Below, one piece after another: positions 28,308-39,271 of a DNA stretch of 64,000 nt. A program made the translations under genes and the position numbers. The notes under the pieces were generated by a model. The model did no database searches. It was not told the DNA's origin and saw only the letters and a program-made list of their open reading frames with translations. Every line of letters begins with the position of its first letter. Position 1 is the stretch's first letter. The DNA is from Dongshaea marina (GTDB lineage Bacteria > Pseudomonadota > Gammaproteobacteria > Enterobacterales > Aeromonadaceae): assembly GCF_003072645.1 (NCBI RefSeq), contig NZ_CP028897.1, forward strand, positions 2,369,658-2,433,657, in the 5' to 3' direction.

Positions 28308-30677
28308 CTATTTGAATAGCAGCTTGACCAGATCGCGAAAATGCCTGGCAAAATGAATCCGCAGATCGTGACGAATATACTCGGGAAGTTCTTCATAATC
28401 TCCTTTGTTCGTAGCAGGGAGGATCACCTCCTGAATTTTTTGTCGCCTGGCCGCGATCAGCTTTTCCCTGATCCCGCCGACAGGCAGGATATGCCCGGTG
28501 AGCGTCATCTCACCGGTCATCGCAATGCTGCTCATTAAGGGCTGATCACGAGCCAGGGATAGCAGGGCACAGGCCATGGTGATCCCGGCGCTGGGTCCAT
28601 CCTTGGGGGTTGCACCCTCAGGAATATGCAGGTGGATCTGGGCTTTTTCAAAAAAATCAGGGTGGCAGGGGTAGAGCTGGGGTTGGCTACACAGGTAGCT
28701 GTATGCGATAGATGCAGATTCCTGCATCACATCTCCCAGTTGTCCGGTTAGTTTCAGGCCACTTTGAAGCTGGTGGATCTGGGTTGCCTCTATCGAGAGA
28801 GTCTCTCCTCCGAGGGAGGTCCAGGCAAGTCCGGTGACTATGCCGACTCCCTGCAAGCGCTTCTCTTTCCTGTAGGGGGCAGGCCCGAGCAGCTCTTTGA
28901 TCTGTCGCTTGGTGATCTTTATCTTGCGCTCTTTATCTGTCACAAGCTGAACAACAGATTTGCGAATGATTTTGGCTAACTGTTTTTCCAGCTGGCGCAC
29001 CCCTGCTTCGCGAGCATAGCCTTCAATGATCAATTTAAGTGCTCCCTGGGTAATGGTCAGAAGCTTAGGTGCGACACCCGCCCGGTCCAGTTGGCGTGGC
29101 CATAGGTGATGTATGGCGATGGCTAATTTCTCATAATCCAGGTATCCGGCGAGTCGGATCGTTTCCATACGATCCAGCAGTGCAGGGGGAATATGATCCA
29201 GAGTGTTGGCGGTGCAGATAAACAGGCAATGAGACAGATCCAGCCTGAGATCCAGGTAGTGATCGAGAAACTGGTTGTTCTGCTCCGGATCCAGGGTTTC
29301 CAGCAGCGCCGAGGCGGGATCTCCCTGGTAGCTGACCCCCATTTTGTCGATCTCATCAAGCATGATGACTGGATTCATCACCTGGCACTCTTTGAGTGCC
29401 TGTACCAGCTTCCCGGGAAGGGCACCGATATAGGTGCGCCTGTGCCCCTTGATCTCGGCTTCATCTCGCATTCCACCAACACTGAATCGATAGAAGGGGC
29501 GATCAAGGGCTCTTGCCACCGAGCGACCGACAGAGGTTTTTCCGACACCGGGCGGACCGATCAGCAGCAGGATAGATCCGATGATCTCACCTTTATAGCG
29601 ACTCACCGCCAGGAACTCAAAAATCCTCTGCTTTACATCTTCAAGGCCCTGGTGATCTTCATCCAAAATTGCCCGGGCCTGTTCGAGAGAAAAGTGGTTC
29701 GAGCAGAAAACTCCCCAGGGGAGTGCGGTGATCCACTCCAGGTAGTTGCGGGTGACCGCATACTCGGGTGAGCCAGTCTCCAGGATTGAAAACTTATCGA
29801 GCTCCTCATCAATCCTCTGCTGAACCGCACCTGGGATCTTCTTGTTCTGTAACCTTTCCTCAAAGGTTTCGAGATCGGCGGTTTTATCATCTTTCGCAAT
29901 ACCAAGCTCTTTTTGGATAACCTTGAGTTGCTCTCTTAAGAAAAATTCACGCTGGCGTTCCTGGATATTTTTATCCACCTCCTTGCTGATCCTTGTCTGT
30001 AAGCGTGCAACCTCCATCTCATCTTTGAGCAGAGCCAGAACCTGTTCCATTCTGGGCATGAGATCGCAGGTATCCAAAACTTGTTGCAGCAGTGCTCCCT
30101 TGGCTGTGGTGATCGCTGCCGCACAGTCTGCAAGCTCAGAGGGCTCATTGGGGTTAAATCGGTTCAGATACTGCTTTAACTCCTCTGTGTATAGTGGGTT
30201 AAGTGGCAGCAGCTCCTTGAGAGTACTGATAAGTGCCATTGCATAGGCTTTCACCTGGGCCGGTGGTCCTTCATGGCCTTTCGGATAGTCGACTTCGACC
30301 AGGTAGGGGGCAGAGTTGGTGAGCCATTGCTTGATCTGAATTCGACACAAGCCTTCGGCAACAAACTGGATCCCATGGTGGACCTTGGTTGCATGGTGAA
30401 CCCTTGCCATGCAGCCGGTTTTAGACAGGCGCAACGCCAGGGAATGCTCCTGCTCTGGTCCCAGGCGTTCTTCATCGACGTAAAAGAGTCCGACCATCCG
30501 GTGGTCAGTCTGATTCACTGCATGCAGAGTTTTTTCCCAGGGATCGGCCTGGATCTGGATCGGCAGGATCTGAGTGGGCAAAAAAGGACGGTTATAAACA
30601 GGAATGATATAGAGCTCATCCGGGGTTTTATGGCCTGGGATAATCATATCGCCTTGAGATGGGGCGTGGCGGCTCAT
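28308..30677 (-). CDS. Divergent Lon-family ATP-dependent protease
   Basis: 789 residues from ATG 30677 (AGGAG five bases upstream; a GTG at 30683 is less likely). N-terminal LON substrate-binding domain (about 20-210), coiled-coil, AAA+ module with Walker A GPPGVGKTSVGRS, Walker B MLDEIDKMG and sensor region, then the S16 protease domain with catalytic Ser in PKDGPSAGITMA and catalytic Lys in TGHILPVGGIREKLIAARR. Length matches Lon (about 780). The N-terminus diverges from the usual MNPERSERIEIPVLPLRDVV type, so it may be a second Lon paralogue; the canonical clpX-lon-hupB context is absent. It degrades misfolded and regulatory proteins in the cytoplasm. Confidence 0.9.
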   Translation of the reverse strand: MSRHAPSQGDMIIPGHKTPDELYIIPVYNRPFLPTQILPIQIQADPWEKTLHAVNQTDHRMVGLFYVDEERLGPEQEHSLALRLSKTGCMARVHHATKVHHGIQFVAEGLCRIQIKQWLTNSAPYLVEVDYPKGHEGPPAQVKAYAMALISTLKELLPLNPLYTEELKQYLNRFNPNEPSELADCAAAITTAKGALLQQVLDTCDLMPRMEQVLALLKDEMEVARLQTRISKEVDKNIQERQREFFLREQLKVIQKELGIAKDDKTADLETFEERLQNKKIPGAVQQRIDEELDKFSILETGSPEYAVTRNYLEWITALPWGVFCSNHFSLEQARAILDEDHQGLEDVKQRIFEFLAVSRYKGEIIGSILLLIGPPGVGKTSVGRSVARALDRPFYRFSVGGMRDEAEIKGHRRTYIGALPGKLVQALKECQVMNPVIMLDEIDKMGVSYQGDPASALLETLDPEQNNQFLDHYLDLRLDLSHCLFICTANTLDHIPPALLDRMETIRLAGYLDYEKLAIAIHHLWPRQLDRAGVAPKLLTITQGALKLIIEGYAREAGVRQLEKQLAKIIRKSVVQLVTDKERKIKITKRQIKELLGPAPYRKEKRLQGVGIVTGLAWTSLGGETLSIEATQIHQLQSGLKLTGQLGDVMQESASIAYSYLCSQPQLYPCHPDFFEKAQIHLHIPEGATPKDGPSAGITMACALLSLARDQPLMSSIAMTGEMTLTGHILPVGGIREKLIAARRQKIQEVILPATNKGDYEELPEYIRHDLRIHFARHFRDLVKLLFK

Positions 30678-30797
30678 AGCCACTCCTTTATAGGGTGGTT
30701 CTGCCTTAAGTAAAGTATATGAAGGGAAGAGTTGTGAGTTTGTGAGCTGGATCTGAATGTGGGATTGGCAGCGATCCTCGATCGCTGCCAGAAGCTA

Positions 30798-30905
30798 CTA
30801 TTCTGATTCTTGCTCTATCGGAGGTGTCTCATCTTCGAGGGGGTGTTGCGCTTGTGCTTCAAGCTCCTTGAGAAGCTCCTTTTCATATTGGTCGTGACAG
30901 ATCAT
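30798..30905 (-). CDS. Small acidic protein, 35 residues
   Basis: ATG 30905 with GGAGAG eight bases upstream, beginning MICHDQYEKELLKELEAQ and ending in an acidic, proline-containing tail. The first part is a charged amphipathic helix. It lies upstream of lon on the same strand with about 115 bases between and could be co-transcribed. No family recognised; the good ribosome site and codon use are the only support. Confidence 0.45.
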   Translation of the reverse strand: MICHDQYEKELLKELEAQAQHPLEDETPPIEQESE

Positions 30906-30985
30906 GGTTCTCTCCATTGGGGCAGTCCGGTTTGCCCTAAGATGAGATTACCCTTACTTAAAGAATGGTTTTGTGAGCTGGATAC

Positions 30986-31013
30986 AAAAAAAGTCCCTCG
31001 GGGGACTTTTTTT
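30986..31013. terminator. Bidirectional rho-independent terminator
   Basis: A7-GTCCC, loop TCGG, GGGAC-T7: perfect stem with A and T tracts on both sides. On the minus strand it separates the small hydrophobic peptide gene (31122-31202) from the small acidic gene. Confidence 0.85.
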
Positions 31014-31121
31014 GTTCGACTTGGTTTAACCAGACAAAGACACACACAAAACTTTGGAAAACAGGCTAAACCTTTTTCGAAGTGGTTCTCTTCTTTAGCT
31101 TCTATTCAGTATAGATATTAA

Positions 31122-31202
31122 TCAGCCAGCGATAGAAGGAAGAGACACCGCGATCTGCGCCATAGACACTGTAAATACAGCAATCATGATAAATTCTTTC
31201 AT
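31122..31202 (-). CDS. Small hydrophobic membrane peptide, 26 residues
   Basis: ATG 31202 with GAGGAG eight bases upstream; starts MKEFIMIAVFTVSMAQIAV and forms a single predicted membrane helix. A terminator lies about 110 bases downstream, giving it its own transcription unit. Small single-helix proteins of this sort are common in gammaproteobacteria; no known family matched by eye. Confidence 0.5.
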   Translation of the reverse strand: MKEFIMIAVFTVSMAQIAVSLPSIAG

Positions 31203-31638
31203 CGATGTACTCCTCGAGTTAGTTATGAACTTGGTTACAAACTATACCATGTTTTTTTTGGATGGCAAGCGCTAAAGTTGTTTTTTTTGGGATTATCCTC
31301 CCGTTGCGATTGTTTGGCCTGTTTTTCATAAAATATGTCGCATGAAATGCCCTGTTGCACCCAGTTCGGAGGTGGTTTTTTGGTTGTCAAACCATATCGC
31401 AACAGGTTGTTTTATAAGTATAATTTATGTTTTATGTTTTATGTTTGGCTGTTCTTATGTATTTGTGGTTTGGGGTTCTTCGGGCTTTATTTTTTCTCAT
31501 GGGAGAGGAGATGTCTGTTGTTGATTATTTGTAAAGGTTCTGCTGGCCATCCTTGTGAGTGGCTGATATTGTTGTTTTTTGTACAGGAGATAGACTTGAA
31601 ATAGATGCTCTGTTGGGCGAATAGCAAGGGGATAGGTG

Positions 31639-32049
31639 ATGGAATCACTGCGAGTTGGCGACTTTATGAATGCGCGTACAGTAACCTTTGAGCCGGATAT
31701 GTCTTTGCAGCAGGCAATCGATAAATTTATCCAGAGCAAGCAGTACGGCGGCCCTGTGGTCGATCAGTATAAGCATCTGCTGGGCTGGTTGTCTGAGCGA
31801 GACTGTATTGCGACTATTCTTGAAGAGAGTTATCACTGTGAGCAAACCGCCAGGGTTGAAGATGTCATGCAAAAAGATGTCCTGACAGTCTCTCCTGATG
31901 ACAGCGTCCTCAAGCTGGTGGAGCAACAACTTGAAGCCAAACCTAAGGCCTATCCGGTTGTGGAGCAGGGGATCCTCAGGGGAGTGATCACCCGTCATGA
32001 GATGATGAAAGCCCTTAAGGTTCACATGAGCGCCTGCTATAAGAAATAA
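31639..32049 (+). CDS. Stand-alone CBS-domain pair protein
   Basis: 136 residues from ATG 31639 (AAGGGGA upstream; GTG at 31636 also possible). Two CBS motifs: VGDFMNARTVTFEPDMSLQQA with GGPVVDQYKHLLGWLSERD, and VEDVMQKDVLTVSPDDSVLKL with AYPVVEQGILRGVITRHEMM. Such pairs form a Bateman module that binds adenosine nucleotides and acts as a regulator or energy sensor. No attached effector domain. The region between 31203 and 31638 shows no gene. Confidence 0.88.
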   Translation: MESLRVGDFMNARTVTFEPDMSLQQAIDKFIQSKQYGGPVVDQYKHLLGWLSERDCIATILEESYHCEQTARVEDVMQKDVLTVSPDDSVLKLVEQQLEAKPKAYPVVEQGILRGVITRHEMMKALKVHMSACYKK

Positions 32050-32074
32050 GCCATCAAAAAATTGCTTCCAGCCC

Positions 32075-32318
32075 AGGCTCTGTTGACGTAACAGGTTCTG
32101 AGCCTGTTACTCTTGCAACTGTGTTGCTCGTGACATGAGCTGCCAAATTTAGAGGCTCAACAGGGCTTTTTCAGGGGAAACCCACAGAGCGGTGGCCATT
32201 TTTGAACCACCGGATTATCGGGTGCTCAGGTAAAACAACGACAGCACACAACTTTTTCCTTGCTGACCGAACAAATAGCCAGCTGCAGGGCCTAAGCCAG
32301 GCGCTGACAGCTTGGCTT
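32075..32318. repeat. Diverged MITE-like repeat, copy A
   Basis: Begins with AGGCTCTGTTGAC and then follows, with many substitutions, the element at 52627-52894: shared blocks include CAGGGCTTTTT, GTGGC(C/T)ATTTT, GATGCTCA-like, CTTGCTG and GCCA(A/G)CTGCAG. Its right end is degenerate (GCTGACAGCTTGGCTT). It lies just upstream of hrpA and may influence its promoter. Confidence 0.5.
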
Positions 32319-32363
32319 GTTCCTGCTAGGATCTCCCGCTGATATAGAGTGAGGGGGTCTCCA

Positions 32364-35300
32364 TTGACAGTCACGGTTGAATCGATCAAAAAACAGCTTA
32401 CGCCTTTGATGCGTGTCGACAGGCAGCGTATCTTACGGCGCCTTAAAGGTGCCCAGCGGGCTAAACCGGATAAACAGGATTCAATACTGCAGACGATTGA
32501 ACGCGATAGGGTGCAATCAAATCTTCGTTTTGAGGCGCGGGAGCGCTCCATTCCTGTGATTGATTACCCTTCAGAGCTGCCGGTGAGCCAGAAGAAACAG
32601 CAACTTCTGGAAGCGATTAGTGATCATCAGGTCGTGATTGTTGCCGGTGAGACCGGCTCCGGGAAGACCACTCAGCTACCCAAGATCTGTCTCGAGCTGG
32701 GTCTGGGGATCAGGGGAGCGATTGGTCATACTCAGCCAAGACGGATTGCTGCACGTAGCGTCGCCAGCCGAATCGCTCAGGAGCTAAACTGTGAGCTGGG
32801 CCAGCAGGTGGGTTATAAGGTTCGCTTTAGTGATAAGGTGTCCGAGAATACACTGATCAAGCTGATGACTGATGGGATCCTTCTCACCGAGCTCCAGCAA
32901 GATCGCTATCTCAATCAATACGACTGTTTGATCATAGATGAGGCTCATGAGCGAAGCCTTAATATCGACTTTATCCTGGGCTACCTGAGCCAGCTCCTGC
33001 CAAAGCGGCCGGATTTGAAAGTCATCATCACCTCGGCCACCATAGATCCCGAGCGCTTTTCCAGACACTTTAACGACGCACCTGTGGTTGAGGTCTCCGG
33101 CCGGACCTATCCGGTTGAGGTACGCTACCGCCCACTCCACGAGCAGGATCTGGAACTCAATGAGGGGATCCTCAGTGCTGCCGAGGAGCTGCACCGGGAG
33201 GGGCCGGGCGATATCCTGGTCTTTCTTAATGGGGAGCGGGAGATCCGGGATGCGGCGGAGTTTTTGACCAAGCAACTTAAGGGAAGTGCTGAGGTCCTCC
33301 CTCTTTATTCCCGCCTGTCGGTCTCGGAGCAGAACCGAATCTTTGCCTCCCATCAGGGGCGACGTATCGTGCTGGCAACCAATATCGCTGAGACATCACT
33401 CACCGTGCCCGGGATCCGCTACGTGATTGACCCGGGAACGGCCCGGATCAGCCGTTACAGCTATCGGACCAAGGTTCAGCGTCTGCCTATTGAGGCGATC
33501 TCACAGGCCAGTGCCAACCAGCGAAAGGGGCGCTGCGGACGGGTAAGTGAGGGGATCTGTATCCGCCTTTACTCGGAAGAGGATTTTGTGGCGCGCCCCG
33601 AGTTTACCGATCCTGAGATCTTAAGGACCAACCTGGCTTCGGTGATCCTGCAGATGTTGGCACTACGTCTTGGCAATATCGCCGAGTTTCCCTTTGTTCA
33701 GCCGCCGGATCAAAAAAACATTCGGGATGGCTTGCGCCTGCTCGAAGAGCTGGGAGCGATTGAACCCGGGCTTTCCCATCAGCATGCGAGCTTGACGGCG
33801 ATCGGTAAGCAGCTCTCCCGTCTGCCCATAGATCCACGACTGGCTCGGATGGTACTCACTGCCAGTGACCAGGGGTGTCTGAATGAGGTGATGATCATCA
33901 CCGCCGGATTGAGTATCCAGGATCCGCGTGAGCGACCTCTGGATAAACAGCAGGCGGCAGATGAGAAGCATAAGCGCTTTGAGGAGGAATCATCGGATTT
34001 CATTACCTTGCTCAAGCTTTGGGAATACCTGCAGGAGCAGCAAAAAGAGCTGACCCGTAACCAGTTTCGCCGTTTGTGTCAGAAGGAGTTCCTGGCCGGG
34101 CAGCGGGTTCGGGAGTGGCAAGATATCTATAGCCAGTTAAAGCAGGCATGTCGTGAATCCGAGCTGCGGCTCAACCATGAGAGGGGAGATCCCGATGCGA
34201 TCCACCGGGCTCTGCTGTCAGGTCTTTTAGGGCATATCGGGCTTAAGGAGGGGAGAGTAAGAGCTTTCAGGGGGCACGCAACAGTCAGTTCCACATCTTT
34301 CCGGGTTCGTCACTTTTTAAAAAGCCACCCAAGTGGGTGATGGTTTCCGAGCTGGTGGAGACATCAAAGCTCTATGGCCGCACTGCGGCACGGATCTATC
34401 CGGAGTGGATCGAGTCTTTATGCCAGCACCTGGTGAAGCGAAGCTATAGTGAGCCTCACTGGGAGAAGAAGCGTGGCGCCGTGATGGCTTTCGAAAAGCA
34501 GGTTCTGTTTGGCCTGCCGATTGTAACGCAGCGCAAGGTGAATTATGGGGCAATTGATCCTGTGGTGAGCCGGGCGTTATTTATCCGGGGGGCTCTGGTC
34601 GAGGGGCAGATCTCCAAGAAGTATCCTTTTTTGCAGCAAAACCACTCTTTGCTGGAGGAAGTTGAGCTGCTGGAGCATAAATCCAGGCGCCGCGATCTGC
34701 TGGTCAGCGATGAGGTGCTTGAAGAGTTTTATGCCGAGCGCCTGCCGGGAGAGATTGTCTCGGTGCGCCACTTTGATAAGTGGTGGCAGAAGGTACGGCG
34801 TAAGCAGCCGGAGCTCCTTAACTTCCAAAAAGAGATGCTGCTGCAAAAAGATGCCAGCCATGTGACCGCTCTTGATTATCCCGATCACTGGTATCAGGGG
34901 GAGCTCAAGCTTCCTTTGAGTTACCAGTTTGAACCGGGAAAAGGGCGCGATGGTGTCACGGTGCACATCCCCCTGCCATTGCTCAATCAGATTGAGCCTG
35001 CAGGTTTTGACTGGCAGATCCCGGGGCTTCGTAAAGAGCTGGTGATCGGCTGGATCAAATCTTTGCCTAAGCCACAGCGGCGTAATCTGGTGCCGGCACC
35101 TGAGTATGCGGGTGCATTTCTCGGGCGGGTCGATAAAATTGAGCGTCCCCTGTTCGATGAGATGGAGTATCAGTTCCGACGGATGACCGGGGTGATGATT
35201 GAGCGCGAGCAGTGGGATCCCTTAGCAATTTCCGAGCATCTGAAAATGAATTTTAGCGTGGAAGATGCCGATGGTGTCCCTCTGGTTCAGGGAAGTTGTC

Positions 35301-36232
35301 TCTATGAGCTTAAGCAGCAGATGCAGGGGCAGATCCAGCAAGCTCTTTCGCAGGCTGTGGATGACTCTCTTGAGAAGCAGGGACTCACCCAGTGGAGCTT
35401 TGGAGATCTTCCAAAAAGCTGTGAGCAAAAAAGAGGGGGCTTTGAGATCAAGGCCTATCCTGCGCTGGTGGCTCGGGGTGACAGTGTCGATGTGAAGTTG
35501 TTTGATAGCGAGCAGGCCCAACAGGAGGCGATGCGTGAAGGGGTACGCAAGCTGCTGCTGCTGAATATTCCATCTCCGGTCAAATATCTGCAGCAGAAAC
35601 TGCCCAATAAGGCCAAACTTGGACTCTACTTTAACCCCTATGGGCAAATAGGGACTCTCATCGATGATTGTATTTCCTGCGGTTGTGATCTGTTGATCGA
35701 GCAGCAGGGAGGACTGGTGTGGGATCAGCAGGGATTTGATGCACTGCGTGAGAGTGTCCGTGGTGCGCTCAATGATGCAGTGGTAGGGATCGCCATTGAG
35801 GTCGAGCAGATCCTGAGCCTGAGTAATGATATTCGAAAGCGTCTCAAGGGTAAGATCCCACTGGAGATGGCCTTTGCGATGTCGGATATTCAGCAGCAGC
35901 TTGAGCTTTTGATCTATCCGGGCTTTGTGACCGCTACCGGGCATACACGATTGAAGGATCTCAATCGCTATCTCAGAGGCATCTTACGACGCCTGGAAAA
36001 GCTTCCTGTGGATCCGATGCGCGATCGGGCGCACCAGCTCAAGGTTCAAGCGATCAGCAGTGATTACCAGGCGCTGAAAAATAAGATCCCACCGGGCCAG
36101 CCCGTCTCTGAAGAGATTTCAGAGATCCGCTGGATGCTGGAGGAGCTTAGGATCTCATTTTTTGCTCAGCAGCTCGGGACCGCGTATCCGGTTTCAGAAA
36201 AAAGGATCCGCCAGCGGATGGAAGCGTTTTAG
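32364..36232 (+). CDS. hrpA: DEAH-box ATP-dependent RNA helicase HrpA (apparent frameshift)
   Basis: Reconstructed length 1289 residues, close to E. coli HrpA (1300). TTG 32364 is chosen because GAGGGGG lies about eight bases upstream; GTG 32349 is an alternative. Helicase core: Walker A VAGETGSGKTTQ, DEAHERS, SATID, then the second RecA domain (LATNIAETSLTVPG, QRKGRCGRVSEG), HA2/OB region and the long HrpA C-terminus. The frame is lost at a five-G run (34270-34274); a sixth G gives RGARNSQFHIFPGSSLFKKPPKWVMVSELVETS, the known family sequence. HrpA acts in mRNA processing and rescue of stalled ribosomes. Confidence 0.93.
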
Positions 36233-36327
36233 TCACAAGGAGTTGGGTTTGAGTATGGGGCCAGCTCCCGTGCTGAACCCAGTGGGCTTTATGATGTGGG
36301 CGATAGGCGCGAAAGGGGGGAATAGGC

Positions 36328-36356
36328 TTGTGTTGGTTATGCTAGCGTGCTAGTAT
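36328..36356 (+). promoter_or_regulatory. Promoter for rplY
   Basis: TTGTGT, 17 bases, TAGTAT, followed by a GC-rich TCGCGCGC discriminator as expected for a ribosomal protein promoter. The leader to the rplY start is about 60 bases. Confidence 0.6.
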
Positions 36357-36424
36357 TCGCGCGCAATTTTGCGGAACCGGGCGGTCGCACCCAGTTCCAA
36401 ATTTATCTTTTTGAGGAAACTATT

Positions 36425-36712
36425 ATGTCATTCGTATTTGAAGCTGAAATTCGTCAGGATACAGGGAAAGGTGCGAGCCGCCGCCTGCGTCACGCTGACA
36501 AGCTGCCTGCAATCGTTTACGGTGCCGGCAAAGAGGCTGTTGCTATCACTCTGGAGCACAGCGCGCTGAACCTGGCTCAGGAGCATGAAGCTTTCTACAA
36601 CGAAGTTCTGACTCTGAAGATCGGCTCTGAAGAGCTGAAGGTGAAGGTGCAGGATATGCAGCGTCACCCATACAAGCCTAAGCTGACTCACGTTGACTTC
36701 GTTCGCGTTTAA
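36425..36712 (+). CDS. rplY: 50S ribosomal protein L25, short form
   Basis: 95 residues from ATG 36425 with GAGGAAA upstream. [36 protein letters not shown] and [21 protein letters not shown] are characteristic of the E. coli-type single-domain L25 that binds 5S rRNA (no CTC extension). It has its own promoter and terminator. Confidence 0.97.
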   Translation: MSFVFEAEIRQDTGKGASRRLRHADKLPAIVYGAGKEAVAITLEHSALNLAQEHEAFYNEVLTLKIGSEELKVKVQDMQRHPYKPKLTHVDFVRV

Positions 36713-36752
36713 GTCGCAAACAGCTTGCAGCCTGTAACCAGGCTGAGAAAAC

Positions 36753-36785
36753 AAAAAATCCGATGCCTCACGCATCGGATTTTTT
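36753..36785. terminator. Rho-independent terminator after rplY
   Basis: AAAAAATCCGATGC, loop CTCAC, GCATCGGATTTTT: perfect stem with T tract; symmetrical, so possibly bidirectional. Confidence 0.92.
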
Positions 36786-37034
36786 GTGCCTGCGATTTAG
36801 TCCGGCACTGAATCCGCCTATGCTATTTTTGCTGAGTTATCATAAAGGGTTGAGGCAGAAGCTGCGAGGCTTTTGGAAATGGGTTAACCTATTGATATTG
36901 AACGCCGAATGGCGATTTAATTATGTTCATCACGTCCCCCGGATATTAAGATGATGTGATAGGGGATTAAGTGTTGACTCATTTCAGATTTGGGATAATA
37001 TCCACGGAAAAATGACAGGAGCGCAAAGGCCAGG

Positions 37035-37678
37035 ATGACAAAAGAAACGAGTCACAAGCTTCGATTACTAGTTGTTGATGATCATGAGCTCATTGTTGAT
37101 GGGCTCAAAAGCATGTTTGCTGATATACCTTCGCTGGAGGTCGTGGGCCAGGTTGAAAACGGGCTGGAAGTTTATACCGAGTGCCAACAGTTACAACCAG
37201 ATCTTCTGCTAATTGATCTGATGCTGCCGGGACTCAATGGTATTGATGTAATCTATCAGATCCGCAAGCGCTGGACCGAGATGGGGATCATCGCTCTGAC
37301 CTCTGTTTGTGAAGAGCATAAGGCAAGAGAAGCCCTGGATGCAGGGGCCAATGGTTACGTCCTGAAAAATAGCTCCCGGCAGATCCTGTTGTCGGCGATT
37401 GAGATGGTCCGTGAAGGGAAGCGCTTTATTGATCCATCTTTGCAGGCTGCCTTTATTCAGCCCCAGCCGGGGAAGATGAGCAGAAATCTTCGGTTCTTAC
37501 CCGCAGAGAGCGCCAGGTGTTAAAGCAGATTGTTGAGGGTTACCGAAATCGTGATATCGCAGAGAATCTGAAAATCAGCCTGAAAACCGTTGAGAGCCAC
37601 CGGCTGAATCTGATGCGTAAGCTCGATGTGCATAATGTAGCAGAGCTGATGCAATGTGTTAGCCGGCTAAAGCTATAG
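37035..37678 (+). CDS. NarL/FixJ-type response regulator, paralogue (apparent frameshift)
   Basis: Reconstructed length 214 residues. Receiver domain: VVDDHELIVDGL, phospho-Asp in LLLIDLMLPGLNG, ALTS, YVLKNSS. The frame ends at 37523 after a four-G run (37469-37472); a fifth G leads to LTRRERQVLKQIVEGYRNRDIAENL and ISLKTVESHRLNLMRKL, a complete LuxR HTH. It is close to the regulator at 15577 (same spacing, shared NGLEVY, GIDVI and RKRW/SKRW segments). No kinase is adjacent, so it may be served by one of the hybrid kinases in the window. Confidence 0.88.
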
Positions 37679-37980
37679 CTGAAGATATCTGATCATTTCG
37701 CCGGAGTTATGAAATCAGCTCCGGCAGAGCCAGATGTGACTTAGTAGATTTTTCAGAGGCCTGTTCTAATTTAGATGCCTGAGCCTTGATGCTTTTATCT
37801 TATGGGGGCTTCTGCTCTTCCCACTGTTGATACAATTCCAATGCTGCTACATCTTCCGGATGTGCGCGCAGACATACTATTAATCCATTATGCAGGCCTC
37901 GCTCCCTGATTGCTTACCAGTTCGGTGTTTATACCAATCTTAGTAGTTAAGAGATCAGGATGTAGCGAGTTCCTATTTGG

Positions 37981-38282
37981 ATAATCTGTGAGTCATTTAG
38001 CCCGTTACCAGCATGGGCGTAGTTGCTTCGCAACGTAGCGAGTGCAATGGACTGCGAATAGGATAGGGCTACCAGGATGGTAGCCGCTGGGATCGAGCAT
38101 ACAAGGTTAAGTTGATCCAGAGCAACGCGCGCGAAGCAGGGTGGAATTGCTTCTTAGTAATAGAATGAGAGGGAGGATGCCAAACTGGGAGGATGCCCAT
38201 GGGAGGGTATCGCTGAGCTGGAAAGGAGCCTCAGGAAAGAGGCTCGGACTTGCTGCGTGGCGCAAATGACTCATGGATTATT
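37981..38282. repeat. MITE-like element with terminal inverted repeats
   Basis: Left end ATAATCTGTGAGTCATTT (37981-37998) matches, inverted, the right end AAATGACTCATGGATTATT (38264-38282) at about 15 of 18 positions. About 302 bases, no reading frame of note inside; GC content is higher than the surrounding AT-rich DNA. Size and structure suit a non-autonomous transposable element. I see no convincing target duplication. Confidence 0.45.
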
Positions 38283-39271
38283 AGAATAAGCTGATCACCT
38301 TTCTTCCACGACAATGGCCTGGAAGCCATTTTACCCCTAACGCAGAGGAGCAGCCTGAGCTTAACTTGGTAGTTTACTATTAGGAGCGGTCAATTCGAGT
38401 ACTGTTTTGATAAACTGACCACTTTGTCTGCCGAGATATCTGTCACTCTTCTGATGCTGTGCCTTTCAGCCATAATTAACTCTCCCGGGGCGGCCCTCCT
38501 AACTGTCATTATGTTGCCTTGAGAAGATGCTTGAATACTCTTTTTAGTATAAAAAAGACTCTAAAACAGATCCCAGGGGTGATAGATTAGGGGGCATGTT
38601 GTTTGAATTAATATGTTTATTGGGTATTAATTCACCCATTCATTACTGCATTCTCTAAGGTAAAAACCCTATTTTTCTTTATCTCCAGATAAATATGGCG
38701 ATATGACATTATTGGCGTGATATATTTCGCTCCTGCATTTCAGAGCTGTTGAATGTTTTGCTAAGTGTGTGTTTGGCAATTTAAAATACTTCAGCGTCTG
38801 AGGGTTGAGGCTGGAAGTGATATAAATGCTGAAATTTAAAAGGTTTTCTTGGTGAATGAGGTTTCGAATATTATTTAAGCAACTCAACTTAGGGTGGCTA
38901 TTATTTACTCTAGTTAATTAACTCACCTAATAGCTTGAGTAAAGACAAAACTTAATGTTTATTTTAATGGAGTGAGTTTTTCTTCTATTGAAATAATCAA
39001 AGATACTAATTTTAATAAATTGTCTAAATTTTAAGTTTCGCCTTGTCTGTTAGCGGCAATATGGAAAACTCAGGCAAATAGGTAATCCGCCGCAAATAGG
39101 GCTCAGCTATGAGCTCAGCGCAGGAAGCATCCCCTATTCATAAAAGCCAGCTTGGTTTTCGCTGTGGTTAGTCCATAGCGACTAAGCCTGGAGATGAATA
39201 GGTTAATTCATTTCATCGGTCGTGTTTCTACGCACAGCTATTGATGATCAACTAACCAAAAGGTAGTGATG
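38283..39271. other. AT-rich intergenic stretch, no gene recognised
   Basis: Nearly 1 kb ahead of the peptidase-like gene with no supported gene. A 72-codon frame on the minus strand (38669-38887) lacks a ribosome site and looks spurious. The AT-rich composition matches the following gene and suggests horizontally acquired DNA. Confidence 0.4.

Noticed and set aside
38669..38887. 72-residue minus-strand frame in the AT-rich intergenic region
   Set aside because: No ribosome site, no recognisable features; expected by chance in this composition.
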